This document shows, piece by piece, positions 46,026-59,632 of a stretch of DNA of 64,000 nt. The notes beneath the pieces were generated by a model. It ran no database searches. It saw nothing but the letters and a program-made list of their open reading frames with translations, and was not told the origin of the DNA. The translations under genes were made by a program, and so were the position numbers. How positions within the stretch are numbered: position 1 is the stretch's first letter; every line of letters starts with the position of its first letter. Source of the DNA: Sesamum alatum (lineage: Eukaryota > Streptophyta > Magnoliopsida > Lamiales > Pedaliaceae); assembly GCA_034509735.1 (NCBI GenBank), contig JACGWO010000002.1:22491636-22555635 (forward strand). Direction: 5' to 3'.

Positions 46026-47124
46026 CATTAAAAATATTTTCTCTATATTTATTCTTTCTAAATCAAAATCAATATTCCACTTGAACACGAAACTCAACAA
46101 GAAGAATAAATACGGAGAATTCATTAATTTAGTTGAGAATTGACGTCCGTTTTTCTTTATATTATATGCCTAGCATGTATAAGCATTTGGCTTATTTATA
46201 TAAATATTATTAAACTAAATAAAAAAAATCAAAAATCATGAACCAAAAGGCTTACAAATGTTTCCTTTTTTAATTGTTAGTTATAATTGACTCTGTCGCC
46301 AGTGGAGTCATTTTCTTTTTTTTTTTTTATTTTTCTAATAGTATTTTGTAATAATTTAATATGAGTTAATATTTAATTACTTTTTAATATTATATGCCTA
46401 GCATGTATAAGCATTAGCTTATTTATATAAATATTATTAAAAAAATAAAAAAAAATTGAAATCACGAACCAAAAAGGCTTACAAATATTTCTTTTTTTAA
46501 TTGCTAATTATAATTGACTCTGTTGCCAGTGGAGTCGTTTTTTTTCTTTTTATTTTTTAATAGTATTTTGTAATAATTTAATATTATTTAATAATTAATT
46601 AATTAATATGTATTAATAATATAAAAAGTAGTATTAATAAATATTTATTATGAAAATTTAACTAAATTCTAAAATATTTTTAATAATTACATATTATTAA
46701 ATGTTTTATTGATTAATTATTTTTTTAAAATTTTACAATTGATAATTTGTGTAAGTTTATTTAGTCAATTATGTATACATTTACATACAAATAAAAGAAT
46801 GACAAAGTAGACAGGATCAACAATTACTAAGTATTAAGGGATGATACGTCTTAATTTATATTCCACCTCTAAGAAAACTAATTTCATCCATAACAAAAAG
46901 GTAATAATCATAAACTAGCCAGTTTCTACGTTTTATCTTCAACATTACGTTACTGTAACGCTACCATATTTTCTACACTCTATGTAATATAAATTGATCC
47001 AAATTAAATGATAAACAAAAAAGGTACTTATTGAATGTTACTCCTTTTTAAACTTTCGCAAGTGATGATGTGAGAACTCAATTAGTTGAATCTCCCGAAA
47101 TATCGTCAGTTGAAGAGTCTACAG
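46026..47124. repeat. About 1-kb direct repeat, copy 1 (with internal 228-bp duplication)
   Basis: It matches 61,105-62,009 in the same orientation, ending in the shared block GAAGAGTCTACAG. This copy has an internal tandem duplication of period 228 bp (ATTATATGCCTAGCATGT at 46,161 and 46,389) that copy 2 lacks. On the minus strand the repeat begins TGTAGACTC at the Copia side, as an LTR might, but no primer site or polypurine tract adjoins it. Nature unknown. Confidence 0.8.
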
Positions 47125-47545
47125 TGAATCCTCCGGCTGATCCATATAGATCTCTTCCTCAACGAAACTGTTGAGGAACGCCATTTTCTCATCCATCTAC
47201 CATATTTCATAGCCATACCATGCAGCTGTAGCAAGCATGATCGAATGGACTTAGCCATGGCTACTGGCGAGTAAGTCTCCTCGAAGTCGACCCCGGGTCG
47301 TTGAGATGTAACCTTTCGCCATTACCCTAGCTTTGAAGGTGGTAACTTCTCCATCAATACCAAGTTTACGCTTATAGACCCATTTACACCAGACTGGTTT
47401 AATGCTTTTGGGTGGGTCTACAAGTGTCCACACTTGGTTTGTGCTTATGGAGTCCATTTCGGCTTTCATGGCCTCAAGCCACTTTCCCGAGTCGATGTCA
47501 GACATCGCGTCCCCGTATGTCTTAGGATCTTTATCCAATTGATTG
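47125..47545 (-). pseudogene. Copia RT N-terminal fragment, minus strand
   Basis: It starts at the 47,546 LTR border: DKDPKTYGDAMSDIDSGKWL, then VWTLVDPPKSIKPVWCKWVYKRKL and TFKARVMAKGY, then in another frame FEETYSPVAMAKSI and EEEIYMDQPE near 47,140. It continues the linker encoded at 60,662-61,104, from which a solo LTR separates it. It ends at the direct repeat (47,124), so RT is cut before its catalytic motifs. Confidence 0.88.
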
Positions 47546-49196
47546 TGTTAGAATAGGTGACTAGAAAGCTAATTAGATTAGCGGTCTTGGGAACTATTCA
47601 TCAATCTTTATTAATACAATATCATCCTGATGAATAGAGTAAGTATTCATCACTGGCACTGTGTTTGTTGTGCTTACTACTAACGTTGAACGGCATTTCA
47701 ACATCACAACAAATGTCCACAGACCAATTGGATAACCCATGTAGTTGGGCTGCGCATTGGATGGCGGCTATGAAACCAACTTCTGAGGGTTGGTCTGAAA
47801 CATTCCAAGTTGAGGACCTCGAGACTGGGCATCGAGTGTCCTATTGAGACTTGCACTAAGTATTGCATTCACTGGGTGAGTGCCGAGTTTCATCAGCGAC
47901 AGACGAAGGTCGTCTATGCAATTTTAGTGGGTTAGTTGACAAGGTGGTCGACTGACTGAAGTGACTCGCTGGAATCGTCATATGGAAGCCTTGGAGGCTT
48001 GGACGGTATGACGGGAATTTTCGGTTCTGATAGTACGGGATTAGTCCTCGGACTTGAGGAATCATGGCAGTCACGTGCATATGAAGACTGTATCTTGGAT
48101 CTGCGCGAGAGGTGATCATTCTGTAAGATGGTCATTATAAGCCTTTGTCCAGTGCAGTTGGAGTATGTAGCGAGGACGATGGATTCTAAGATAGGATCTG
48201 TCCCCTGTAAGTACATGACGGTGATGTCTCCTATGCACTCTGAGATGGTTTAGACTCTGAAAGTCTATGGCCATAGCAATTGATTGAGTAGGAATGGGTT
48301 TCCTACGTCGATTAATAGAGTAAACGCATCTCGGGTATGAAGCATAGTTGCCTAGTCAAGGATGGGAACCGACGCCCAATTCCATACCCTAGACTAAGGC
48401 CGGGAGACGGTCGACAGTAGGACCGTACCCGTATGGAATTGGCGCCTAAATATTCACGCCAACATTCACCTAGTCTCTAGTGCCATGGACCGTTGCTAGA
48501 CGGCTACCCATGGTGGCGGACTCCTGTTGGACACGAGCCCAAGTCTAGCTGAAGGTGAACCTAAAGGGTCACACACAAATCACCGAGGAGATGAAGGAAT
48601 TGACTTGGAGTCAATTTCAGAGGATGATAAGTAATTGGATTACTTAAGGGATTGTCCATTGGATGGACGGGTCGATATTGTATCGGGCCCTCATTTAATC
48701 GGTAAATAGGATTTATCGATCAATATGGAAAGTTGAGATGTTAGATCTTTTAATTGGATTAAAAGATCAATGGGAATTATTTAAGTGGACATCATATTAA
48801 ATTGGATTTAATTTTGAGTTCGTCGTAATTGGATTACGGTAGAACCCGATCCGTTAAATTTTGACCCGAGATGTGTGTTAATTCCATTTATGGAATAGGA
48901 AGAAGTTGGACTTCTTCTCTAAATAAGCATGACTGAAAATTGCCACCTTGGAGGGAGCAAAAATCGACCATGTTGGATGCTAGGTGTTAGTTGACTTGTC
49001 TCTTTTGGTAAGAGACAAATCAACTCCAATCAAGCCCTTCCCTTTTGGTATGATTTGATCATACCTTAAAAGATGTAGGCTTGATTGAAGAATTGATAGT
49101 GATTGATTGGGATGTATCTAGACATCCTTGGATGAACCTAGACACATTCCAATAATCACATTAATTATGTATATATATGAGTATATACTAACACCT

Positions 49197-51002
49197 TGAA
49201 AGGAATTGTGGATCGTCCCGGGAAAAGCGCGAATGCGGAAGTGCGGTATAATTAAAAAAAAATAAATGCGGAATTTAAACATGCTTTTAAATTAAAACAC
49301 GTTTCAAAGGGTGTGCCTTTGAAATTTCCCGGGTGTTCGGTGTATCTCATGAATAAATCACATAAAAGAATCATGGAGGCCATAGGGTTGAAAATAAAAG
49401 AGGACGAAAATCTAAAACGAGACCTACCCGTTGTCGTTTTCGTCTTCAACGGCTACACGCGTTGTTCCCCGTTTTGCACCAAGATCTCGTTCTTGAGACC
49501 CTCCAAATCGTGACACACGATCCACCCACGTATCTTGTACGTCGTGCTAGCAACGAACAAGTTTGTATTTTGGAGTGGATGAATCAACGACACGTTATGA
49601 ATTAACGGTATTGATTCATCAAGTTCTAATGTTCCAAGAACAAGAGAACAAAATAATCTTCTTTGGAGAGAGAGAGAGGCGAACGAGAGATGAGAGGGAG
49701 AGATCCGTGTGTGTGTGTTGTAGTGTGTGTGTTGGAGATTCATCATCTCTCCCATTGATCTCAACCGTTAATTTAATTTAATTTAATGGAATATTTAAAA
49801 CCTATTTAAATATTTTCAAGAGGCTAATATAAATATTATTTAAGCCCATTAAATAAATCCCTTTGATAAATCTAATTTATCAATTTAATTCCTTATATCT
49901 AATAGAAGGAATTATTTCTCCAAGAAAAATAAAGGACCCGATTAAAATCCAATTTAATCATTCCTTCACTCCAATATTTAATTCTTAATTAAATATCTAA
50001 ATGTGTGTGGATAGTGTGTGACTCTTTAGGTTCACCTTTCAGCTAGACTTGGTCGGATTCCTAGAATCCTTCCGTTACCATGGGTGGCCATCTAGCAACG
50101 GTCCATGGCACTAGAGACTAGGTGAAATATTCAGGGATGAACATTTAGGCTCTAACAGTACACTTGTCCTTCTGTCTTCGGTCTCATCACTTAGAGTCTA
50201 GGGCACGGAAAATGCAGGTACCCATTTTGGACCTAAGTGTTGGTCTGTCCTCACTAAACGCCGCAAGGGAATCCTTCCCTTCTGTTCAGTCACTGTGGCC
50301 ACAGTTTTAGGGACAAGACCTAGAGTATATATGAGACTCAACTGCCAAAACCTATTGACAGGAGACAGATCCTTTCTTGGAAACTACTGTCACTTTGCAC
50401 ACCAGAACTGCACTAGACATGGCTTATGACTACCAAAGAGAATTCTGGCAATCTCTCACCATATCTAAGATACAGCCCTGATGTACAGGTAAACTCAGTA
50501 ATTCCTCAAGTCAAAGGACTTGACCTGTACCGTTGGAACCGGGAATACACGTCATACCTTGCTGACCATACTCAAGGTCCTCCGTAAGACGGTTCCCGCG
50601 AGTCACCTCAGTCAGCTGCGTCCTCGCATGCTAACCCACTAACACTGCTTAGACGACCCTCGTCACCCGTCGATGAAACACGACAGCAGGTGCTTAGTGC
50701 AAGTCTCAAATGGAATCCCGGTACCCATTTTCGGGATTCCTTGACTTGGAGATTTCCGGACTGATTCGGGAAGACTGATTCCATGGACCTACCTCCAAGC
50801 GTAGTCCCAGTCCCCGAAATTGATTCTCAGTCCGTGGGCTTTGTTTGCGTAGTGAACAGATATAGAAAGTGAACACAAACAAAGTAATGCCAAATGAAAT
50901 TCACTTCTTTATTCATTAATGATTTATCAAACACCTATAATTGTCTAGACATAGGTTACATATACCCGCCAAAATTGGCTTACATGGTCACCTATTCTAA
51001 CA
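49197..51002 (-). mobile_element. Solo LTR, type B, minus orientation
   Basis: A 1806-bp LTR with its end at 49,197 (TGAAAGGAATTGTGG) and tip at 51,002, flanked by CACCT at 49,192-49,196 and 51,003-51,007. It lies inside the type C LTR. Confidence 0.94.
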
Positions 51003-53293
51003 CACCTATGTATGAAGAATTTCATTATTCATCTTTATTTAGGAAAAAGATGAAAACTCTCCATACACTCTTCTCACTCTCTCTACTCTCTAAATCCTCT
51101 TTGTTGTTTCATTGATCTGGGATCAATTGAAAGAACAAAGTAAGATCAAGAAGGAATACTAATTTGATAGTGTAATCTCTTCTTTGATTTCATCCTCTAG
51201 ATCCATTTTTTTCTAGCAAGAAAAACGAGATCTCTCCCAGTGTGATGTGGACTACATTAGAGGGTCTCTACATTGGGACCTCGCGTGGACGAACGTCGGG
51301 GGAATCAATGCGTGTATCCGGTTAAAACACAAAAAATGAGAAAGGTATTTCGATTTATATTTATGCTCTCGGTTTCTTCGTTATTCTATAGCCATGAACG
51401 CTTATTTATTTTGTATATGTTTATATTCTGCATTTATACACCGATAGCCCGGGAACGTTCAAGGGAACACCCCTTGAACGCGATTTAAATTATTTTATTC
51501 CGCAAGTTTTGATCTGTTAGAATAGGTGACCAGAAAGCCAAAAGGTTTGGCGATTTGTAACCTATCTGACAACTTGATGTAAATGTAATATTATTATGTG
51601 ATGAATAAGATGAGTATTCGTCATCAATGGTACCTTCTTTGTTGCGCTCATCTTACATTTGTTAAAAATGGTGTTTAACTTATATCGCAACAAAGCCCAC
51701 AGACCATGGATAACAACTCGTTGCAGTTGGGGTCCACGCATTGGATGGTGGTCATGAAACCAACTGATTAAGAGTTGGGTCTGAAACGTTCCAAGTCGAG
51801 GACCTCGAGACAGGGCATCGAGAGTCCTATTGAGACTTGCGTCAAGAGTCGTGTTCATTGGATGAGTGTCGTGTTTCATCGGCGACAGGCGTGGGACGCC
51901 TACACGATCTTGATGGGTTGGTCGACTGGGGTCGAGCCGACTGGACTGACTCGCGGGGATCATCATATGGAAGCCTTGGAGGCTTGGTCGGTATGATTGG
52001 TTTTCCCCGGTTCCGATAGTACGGGAGTAATCCTCAGACTAAAGGGATCATGGCAGTCGCGTGCACAGGACGGCTGTATCTTGGATCTGGCGAGAGGTAA
52101 TCATTCTGTAAGATGATTATCATAAGCCTTGTCCAGTGCAGTCGGAATGTGTAGCGAGGACGGTGGATTCCAAGAAGAGGATCCGTCCCCTGTCAGTATG
52201 TGACAGAGGTATCTCCTATGCACTCGGAGACACGTTCATGCTGTTTAAAGCTGTGGCCACAGTGGTTGGTCGAACAGGGAATGGTTCCCTGTGTCGACGC
52301 AATGAAGCATACGTGGTCTCGAGTATTAAGCATAGATGCCTAGTCAAGGATGGGAACCGACGCCCAATTCCATACTCTAGACTAAGGCCGGGAGACGGTA
52401 GACGGAAGGATCGTACCCGTACGGAATCGGCGCCTAAATGTTCACGCCAATTCACCTAGTCTATAGTGCCATGGACCGTTGCTAGACGGCCACCCATGGT
52501 AACGGGCCCAAGTCTAGCTGAGGGTGAACCTAAAGGGTCACACACAAATCACCGAGGAGGTTGAGAGATCGACTTGGAGTCAATCTCGAAGGATAAAATA
52601 AGTAATTGGATTACTTAAGGGAAAGTCCATTGGATGGACGGGCGGATATTGTATTGGGCTTCCATTTAATCGGTAAATTGGATTTTCGATTAAATATGGA
52701 AATTTGAGATATTGAGACGTTGGATCTTTTAATTGGATTAAAAGATCAACGGGAATAATTTAAGTGGACATTAAATTGGATTTAATATTGAGTTCATCGT
52801 AATTGGATTACGATAAAACCCGGTCCGTTAAATTATACCCGAGAGGAGAAATAATTCCTAATTTGGAATAGGAAAGAAGTTGGACTTCTTCCCTTAATTA
52901 AACATGGCCGACATGCTCCCTTGGAGGAAGCAAAATCAGCCATGTTTCATGGTAGGTGGTATGTTGACTTGTCTCTTTCGGAAAGAGACAAATCAACTCC
53001 AATCAAGCTCTTCCCTTTTTGGTATGATTTGTTCATACCATAAATTTTGGTAGGCTTGATTGAAGAATTGATGGTGATCGATTGGAATGAATCTAGACAT
53101 CCTTGGATGAACCTAGACACATTCCAATAATCACATTAATTATGTATATATATTAGAATATACAATACCAAGCATAAGTGATTCATTATTCATCTTTTTC
53201 TAGGAAAAAGAGAAGACAAAAATCCCTCTCCTCTCTCTCAAATTTCGTGCTCTCTCCCTCTCCCACACTTGTATTCTTCCCTTGATTTTGAAT

Positions 53294-53830
53294 TGTAGGA
53301 AATATTGCATATATGTGAAGCACATTAACACATGTTGCACATAATCAGTTCCGGTGATTACCTCAATGGTATGATATTTCAACCCGCAGCGGAATTAACT
53401 TTGACACTCGGATCTTTGTGGCTCGTCTACAAGCTTCCTACGATCTCTTGGGTCTGCAAGCACGCCCTAACGAATCCACGTGTCTCCTAGCACGAACCTT
53501 CTCGGCCTTGTCACGATCGCCCTTCTCTCGCTCCACGTAGATCGCTACCAGAGCTATCCACTAGAGTTTACCCGCCTTAAACCCCCGGAGACTTGTGGTG
53601 ATACTCCAAGAGAGAACAGAGAGAGTATTTGGCGAGAGGCTTTGGGAGAGTGTACGTCGAATAGTATTGTATTTTTCATTCCATAGAACCACCCTATTTA
53701 TAGGTGTGCACGAGAGGAGTCCAACCCTAATACAAACTGTAGGGGACTACAGACTCTTCACACAGAGGAGTCTTCCCTAACCACAAGTTTGGGAGACATC
53801 AAACTCTTTAAATATGGATGATATTTAATA
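53294..53830 (-). repeat. 3' LTR of the young element
   Basis: A 537-bp LTR with a TATA-type CCTATTTATAGG palindrome at about 53,691-53,702. It ends at the polypurine tract TCTCCCACTC (plus strand, from 53,831). Confidence 0.93.
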
Positions 53831-56800
53831 TCTCCCACTCATACATATTTGACATAGCCTCTCCAATCCAAAATATCTCATCTCCCATCCCCTCTTTCAT
53901 ACAGGGAGTAAGGCGTGCGACCAAGCGAGAAAAGAGAAAAACATGAGGAGAGTTATATTAAGTCATCACCAATACTAACATAACTCATCAACTCCAAAAA
54001 ACTCGCTGTGTACCCCAAACCTCGTGGACACACTTGATCAAGCATCTCTAGATCCCTCAACAAATAGAGCATGCTTGACCCTCTCAGATATGCTTCTACG
54101 TTCATGACTAGTCAGACATATTCCGACTAAGTCGCCCGGGCTATGAACAATAGAACATAAGTGCGTCACCAACTTGGTTCTTCCTCGGCCTCTCACATCA
54201 ATCAGTTTGGCCTTGACAGCTTTCCTAGACATGCTCCGACAGACCGCATCACTCGTGGCCATTGGAAAGCATGCTAAAGTAGCATCATCAAGCTTACGCC
54301 TCATGACATGGTCCTGAGTCCCAAAGGGTACAAGGGATTGTATGGGCTCACACAGTGACGAAGCAGGGACCTATTCAGTCACTCCCCATTGTAGGTCGTC
54401 TTAACGCACATGTAGTATGATCACATGCTATGATGGAGCTCCCACTCAACTTGGGCATGTCACAGCTCTCAACATCATATGAACCTAAGTCCAGTCGCTA
54501 TCCAAGCGCCTAACTTGCGCACTACAAGACAGTCACTCTCTTAATGCCCTCTAGTAGTTCGCACGTTCAGCTCAATAATAGGCCTTTTATGAAGTTCGGA
54601 CATACTTCATAATCGATCAAATATGTGATCTCATCTTAGCTTCTCTAGCCAAGGCGACTATTCATTATACATTGTCCTTCCCCACTTCTCAAGTGCGAAG
54701 GTGATCATTCGCATGACTCACTAGTGCGAGATGATCTTTCAAGTCTCATCCTGCTCGCTATCGCAGCGCCAGGGCGATTACCCGTGTGAGAGGGCCAATC
54801 AGGGCCTAGTGACATTTCATAATTCAGTACCAATCTTATGTTCTCACAAGTCATAAGAATCAAGTTCTACATGATCCTTTACCACTAACATGCCTTCATC
54901 AATACCAAGGCTTGGTAAAAGGGATGAGCGCTCATATCGCTCGTAGAACATGTTGGAGAACAATTGATTATGCGCATCAATAATATCTGGCATCTGTATA
55001 CTAGGTCCTCCAACAATACTTGGCGCCCAAATGTATACAGAGTTTCGCTATGTGCATTACATATGTATCATGACCAGATAGTTTTTTAGTCTGATCTTAG
55101 ATTACTTTCATAGATCACTTTGTTGCATCACGATATGTGCATCAAGGATCACTTTGATATCTACTCACCATTCTAATTATTGAGCACAGGACTAGTTGTG
55201 CGCACATATTGCGCATCAATCATTCTACAAGCGCCCACGAACACATCATTTCTTTTCTTCTTTCAATTTAAGGCATCTCCCTTAACTAAGAACACTGTGG
55301 TTATGGAGTATCAATTAGGATAGTACGATATGTATACAACTTTAGTGTCTGAACACTAAGTATGCATCATACTTGCTCCATGTCCATGCGAAAGACTGCC
55401 ACTCTATTTGGCGATATCTCCACATCACTTCTAGCCATCAAACTTATTCGCCCGCATCGGATGAGAGCTAATTCTCTCACAATTTTGACATATCTGGTGG
55501 TCATCTCGATCATCGTTAAGCCTATCAAATGATAGCTCGATGGAATCGATATTATCACTACATGGGCAATAATTCAAGTTATAAATGGAGCTTGCAAGCA
55601 CCAAACTTGCGCTTGCCCCACAACTAGAATTAACTAGAAGATCCACATGATCATCATGTCCACTACTTAATTGGATATGTCAACTATCATCAGCTGGGAA
55701 CACCTAGATGAAAGTGGCGATAGAGGCTATGGCGAGTTCAGACAAATCTCACCATCAAGGAGAATGTCTCAAAACTACACCCCTCAGTGGGCGTAAATAT
55801 TTCGCCGTCAGTTGACCTTTATACGTATCTACTTTGCACTTGACCTTTTAGAAACCACATGTTTCAAAATGATCTTGCACATAGATAGAAGATCAACCTT
55901 GTTCTTAGTCATTAGGCTTATCAATTTTAAGCACTTGTCCACCAGAAGTGTTATGTGAAGTCAATTCTTGACTCATCAATATCCATCAAATACTTGTGGA
56001 GGATACCCATTCAGTCTCATATAGACGAGGGGGAACATTATTAATGTTCACTCCTTATTTGTGGAATTTGAGAATCCTTTCTCTAGTCAGACGTTCCCAC
56101 TGACTTTTGAGTCGCTTCGATTATTTCTTGCAACTAAAGATGAATAAAACATCATCATTGCAGAGAAATGAGCGCCTCTCTTAAGAATCTTTCACTCTCA
56201 TAGTTAAGACTTTATTGACCTCACTGATCTCAAAAAGGTCCCTTCTAAAGGGATCTATATTGCGCGACTAATTTTTCCATGAACCCTTTGTTCATATCTT
56301 GCCAATTCGGTAGGTACATGCCATATGCTTGCTACCATATTAACAAGAGTTGGAGAACTTCGTAGAGGCACTTTATCATGTTGTAGGCTGCATTCGAAAA
56401 TTGCATCTACCCAAGTGAAATGCAAAATGGTCTTGCGCCATTTAAATTCTAGACATTTCTAGAAAATGTTAGATTCTTTTCCTTTTGCAAGCTCGTGCAG
56501 CCTGCTAAGAGATTAGAATCCTGATTCGTTTGCAGTTTTATATTCCTCAGTATTTGTCCAACATAATCAGACATGGTACTTTCGCTCCTTATCAGTACAT
56601 GGAACCATGATATTCACATCCTTTAATTCTCTACCCTTGTCAAAAATCGCTGAAAATAGCGCTTTTCAACTAGTGAGAAAGGTGCACTGATCAATAGCGT
56701 GAGAAATACTATTGCATCATTTCATGCCTCATACTCATAAGTCCGCATTCATTTATTGGACAAGTTTTAGTGGTTTGATAAAACCTTCCTTTTTTTCCAG

Positions 56801-56839
56801 CGAACTCTTTTCGCTTGAAAAAATTTTTCAATCAAGAGT

Positions 56840-57080
56840 AACCTTTTAGCGAGTGAACCAAGTGGCCTCTTCTAGCTAACATAATCTTCCTCGGGGAGGT
56901 TGATTTTAGCGAGTGAACCAGGTGGTTTTTTTCTAGCTAACATGGTCAATCTCAAGGAAGAATAACCTTTAGCGAATGAACCAAGTGGCCTCCTCTAGCT
57001 AACACAATCTTCCTCCGGGAGGTCGACTTTAGCGAGTTAACCAAATAGTTTGTTCTAGCTAACATGGTCATTCTCAAAAT
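56840..57080. repeat. Tandem repeat, 125-bp unit made of two 62-bp half units
   Basis: Four copies of TTAGCGAGTGAACCAAGTGG-like half units, each followed by CTAGCTAACA, alternate two flavours and so form about two 125-bp units. Confidence 0.85.
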
Positions 57081-58649
57081 CTCATATGCCATGACACAAG
57101 AAGTGAAAGAAGAAATGTAAATGATTAGTAAAAAAATGCATCTTAAGATGGATAAGTCACAACACACAACAAATGTCCTAAGAGTGCTCTTAACACGTTT
57201 AGACTATATCGGATAACTAGTGCCTTTTGCACAACTCTTTAGAGTAGCTCCATTGCTTTTTATATAACTCTTGAAGAGTACAACTCATATCAATAAATGA
57301 GTGTGGGGTGGCACTTCCAGCATGCCTCCTCTTGTGCGCTATGCCACAATACCGATAATAGTCATTTTGCTCAATCTCGAATTATATGTGCTAGGTCTTG
57401 CCATATCTACCATCCATCTAAGGAGAGAATTGGAGATCCTGACAAACTTAATGAGAGAGCATTTATTTAGTTAAACTTCCTCTCGGTTCAATTACGAGTG
57501 GAGTAACTAATTTCCCATAGCACTATGACAATTGTTGGTGTCACTTGCTTTAGAAAAAAATGATACAATTATCACCTCGTGGATCAAGTTTTCAATCTTG
57601 CACTTATCGTGCTACTCTTTGTTTGATCCAACAACACTTTAGTTGGTTCAACATGAGTAACAAGTGCATCTCTTTTGTGTTTCAACCGAAAAAAAAATCA
57701 AACCTCAAGTTTGGCGATTTTGGTTGAACACATAAATATCCATAAGTCAACTCAATTAGCAACTTAAGGATGAGTGAGCTCATATTCAAGAATAGAGCTT
57801 GACAACTCTCCAATGAGATTCTTTAGTTTTGCAGCTTAACCAATAAAAGCGCAAATATTTTCTTGATCCACCATTAATTGTCAGCGTCTAAGTCGCGACA
57901 GTATTAGACAATTATCCATCTCAACATTTAATAGACTCAGAAAAATGGTGAGTTAATCTAAGATCTCTAGGTGTGCGCAAAAAAATATAGTACTGATATT
58001 CTATTCTAGATCCAAGTAAATTATTTATTATTTCTTTATACCAGTAGAATCGAAAATTTTGCCACATGGCTAGTAATCATCTCCCACTGAGTAAAAAGTC
58101 ATAATAAACTATTTACTGATCACGAATAAAATAACTCTATGTCCAAAAAAAATTCTACGTGCATGTCATAAGCGATATGAATAAAACAAAATAATAAATA
58201 GCCCCGCATGGGCTACACTAACATTTGGTGCATCATGTTGAGATAATTTGGCCCTATGGTGGTAAATAGCGAAACATATCCCCACAAAAAATTACATGGC
58301 CTCCAAAAAAACGGCCTAAAAATACATTTTTCAAAAAAAATGAAATTACATTGATGTAACGCCTACTACATTATGCTAAAAAAAAATCACATCCAAGGCC
58401 TACTACATCAATCTAGAAAAATTGGGGATACCGCAGTAATTACCACCATATCACAAATTATCTCCACAAATAATAAAAATACTCACATAATGCATGAGCA
58501 CCCAAATGTTAATGTCGATATATTCATAGCACAAAATCATATTGCACATATTCAATAAGAATGCAATAAAAATATACTATTACGCAATTATCTAGGCATG
58601 CATTCATGTAATAGGAGCACTTATTAGCATATTTGAATCACAAAAAATA

Positions 58650-58765
58650 TGCTAGCATAAATTGCAATCACAAAAATATTGCATAAATTGCAATCACAAA
58701 AATATTGCATAATAAATAATCAACATGTCATAAATTGCAATCACAAATATTGCAATAAATAAATA
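58650..58765. repeat. Short tandem repeat (ATAAATTGCAATCACAAA)
   Basis: Three to four copies of a roughly 27-bp unit containing AAATTGCAATCACAAA, partly degenerate. Confidence 0.75.
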
Positions 58766-59619
58766 CACATTATTTTCTAAGCCATGCTCCAATTTTCTAC
58801 AACACAAAAAAAGGAGAAAATATAAATATTTAGACTTAGAAAAAAAATAAAATAATATTTTCAACAACCCGAAAAGGTCGCCCCATCAAATATAAATTTT
58901 CAAAATATATATATATATATGTTTTTATTGAGAAAACGGATTTTTAAAAAAACTGGAAAAAACCGCAGCCAAACAAAGCCTTAGCCGCGAGCCAGCCATA
59001 AGCTAGCCATGAACAACAGGCTCGGCTCGGCTCACAAGCCAACCAAGAGGCATTAAACTCTACACCCAGTTGGCGCCAAGTCAACGCCTAGTTGGTGCCG
59101 AATCAGCGCCCAATTTGCGCCTAGTCAGCCATCATGGGACCCGCACCCAATTGGCGCAACATCAGCAACCAGTCAGCACGTCTCCGGGGCCGGCGACGCG
59201 TTTCCGGCGACTCCGCCGGCCAATTTCCGGCGACAACGTATTTTCCGGCGAAAACTTCAAAAAATTCATATCTAACTCATTTTAAATCCGTTTTCGATGA
59301 TTCAAATGCCGTTTCGAACCTCTTTTCATGCTCCACAATATAGCATAAAAATAATTAGGAAAAAACAACAGATTCAGATCAGTTTTTTTTTCAAAGAAAA
59401 CGATTTTCAGAAACTAGGGTTTGATTTTTTCTCACAAACCACCCATCTGATTTTCAGCAAATTTTAACTATATGATCTCCACAAATAGATCTACATATGG
59501 TGAAAAAATCAACGAAAAAACTCATGCTTTCATGGTAAAAACGAATTTTTTCAAAAATACAAGCATACAAAAGACTTTCACGATTGATCAGGCAAATCAA
59601 GCGAGACTAAGCCGTAGCA

Positions 59620-59631
59620 GCTCTGATACCA
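59620..59631 (-). other. Primer binding site of the young element, initiator Met tRNA
   Basis: Minus-strand TGGTATCAGAGC, one base from the LTR at 59,633, identical to the site at 18,706-18,717. Confidence 0.93.
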
Positions 59632-59632
59632 C

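Larger units (their letters stand above)
53831..59619 (-). mobile_element. Non-coding interior of the young element
   Basis: The longest minus-strand ORF is about 88 codons (54,038-54,304) and carries no known motif. The part next to the primer site (59,000-59,600) is leader-like, with repeated CGCCGGAAA words and repeated GGCGCC/GCGCC words (59,065-59,155). The middle is AT-rich. Two tandem-repeat zones are listed separately. I see no captured host gene. Confidence 0.7.

Noticed and set aside
46026..47124. CRISPR-like or satellite reading of the repeats
   Set aside because: The repeats are long, AT-rich and not regularly spaced. The host is a plant.
54038..54304. 88-codon ORF in the young element
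   Set aside because: No recognisable motif or start context; about the length expected by chance in 5.8 kb.
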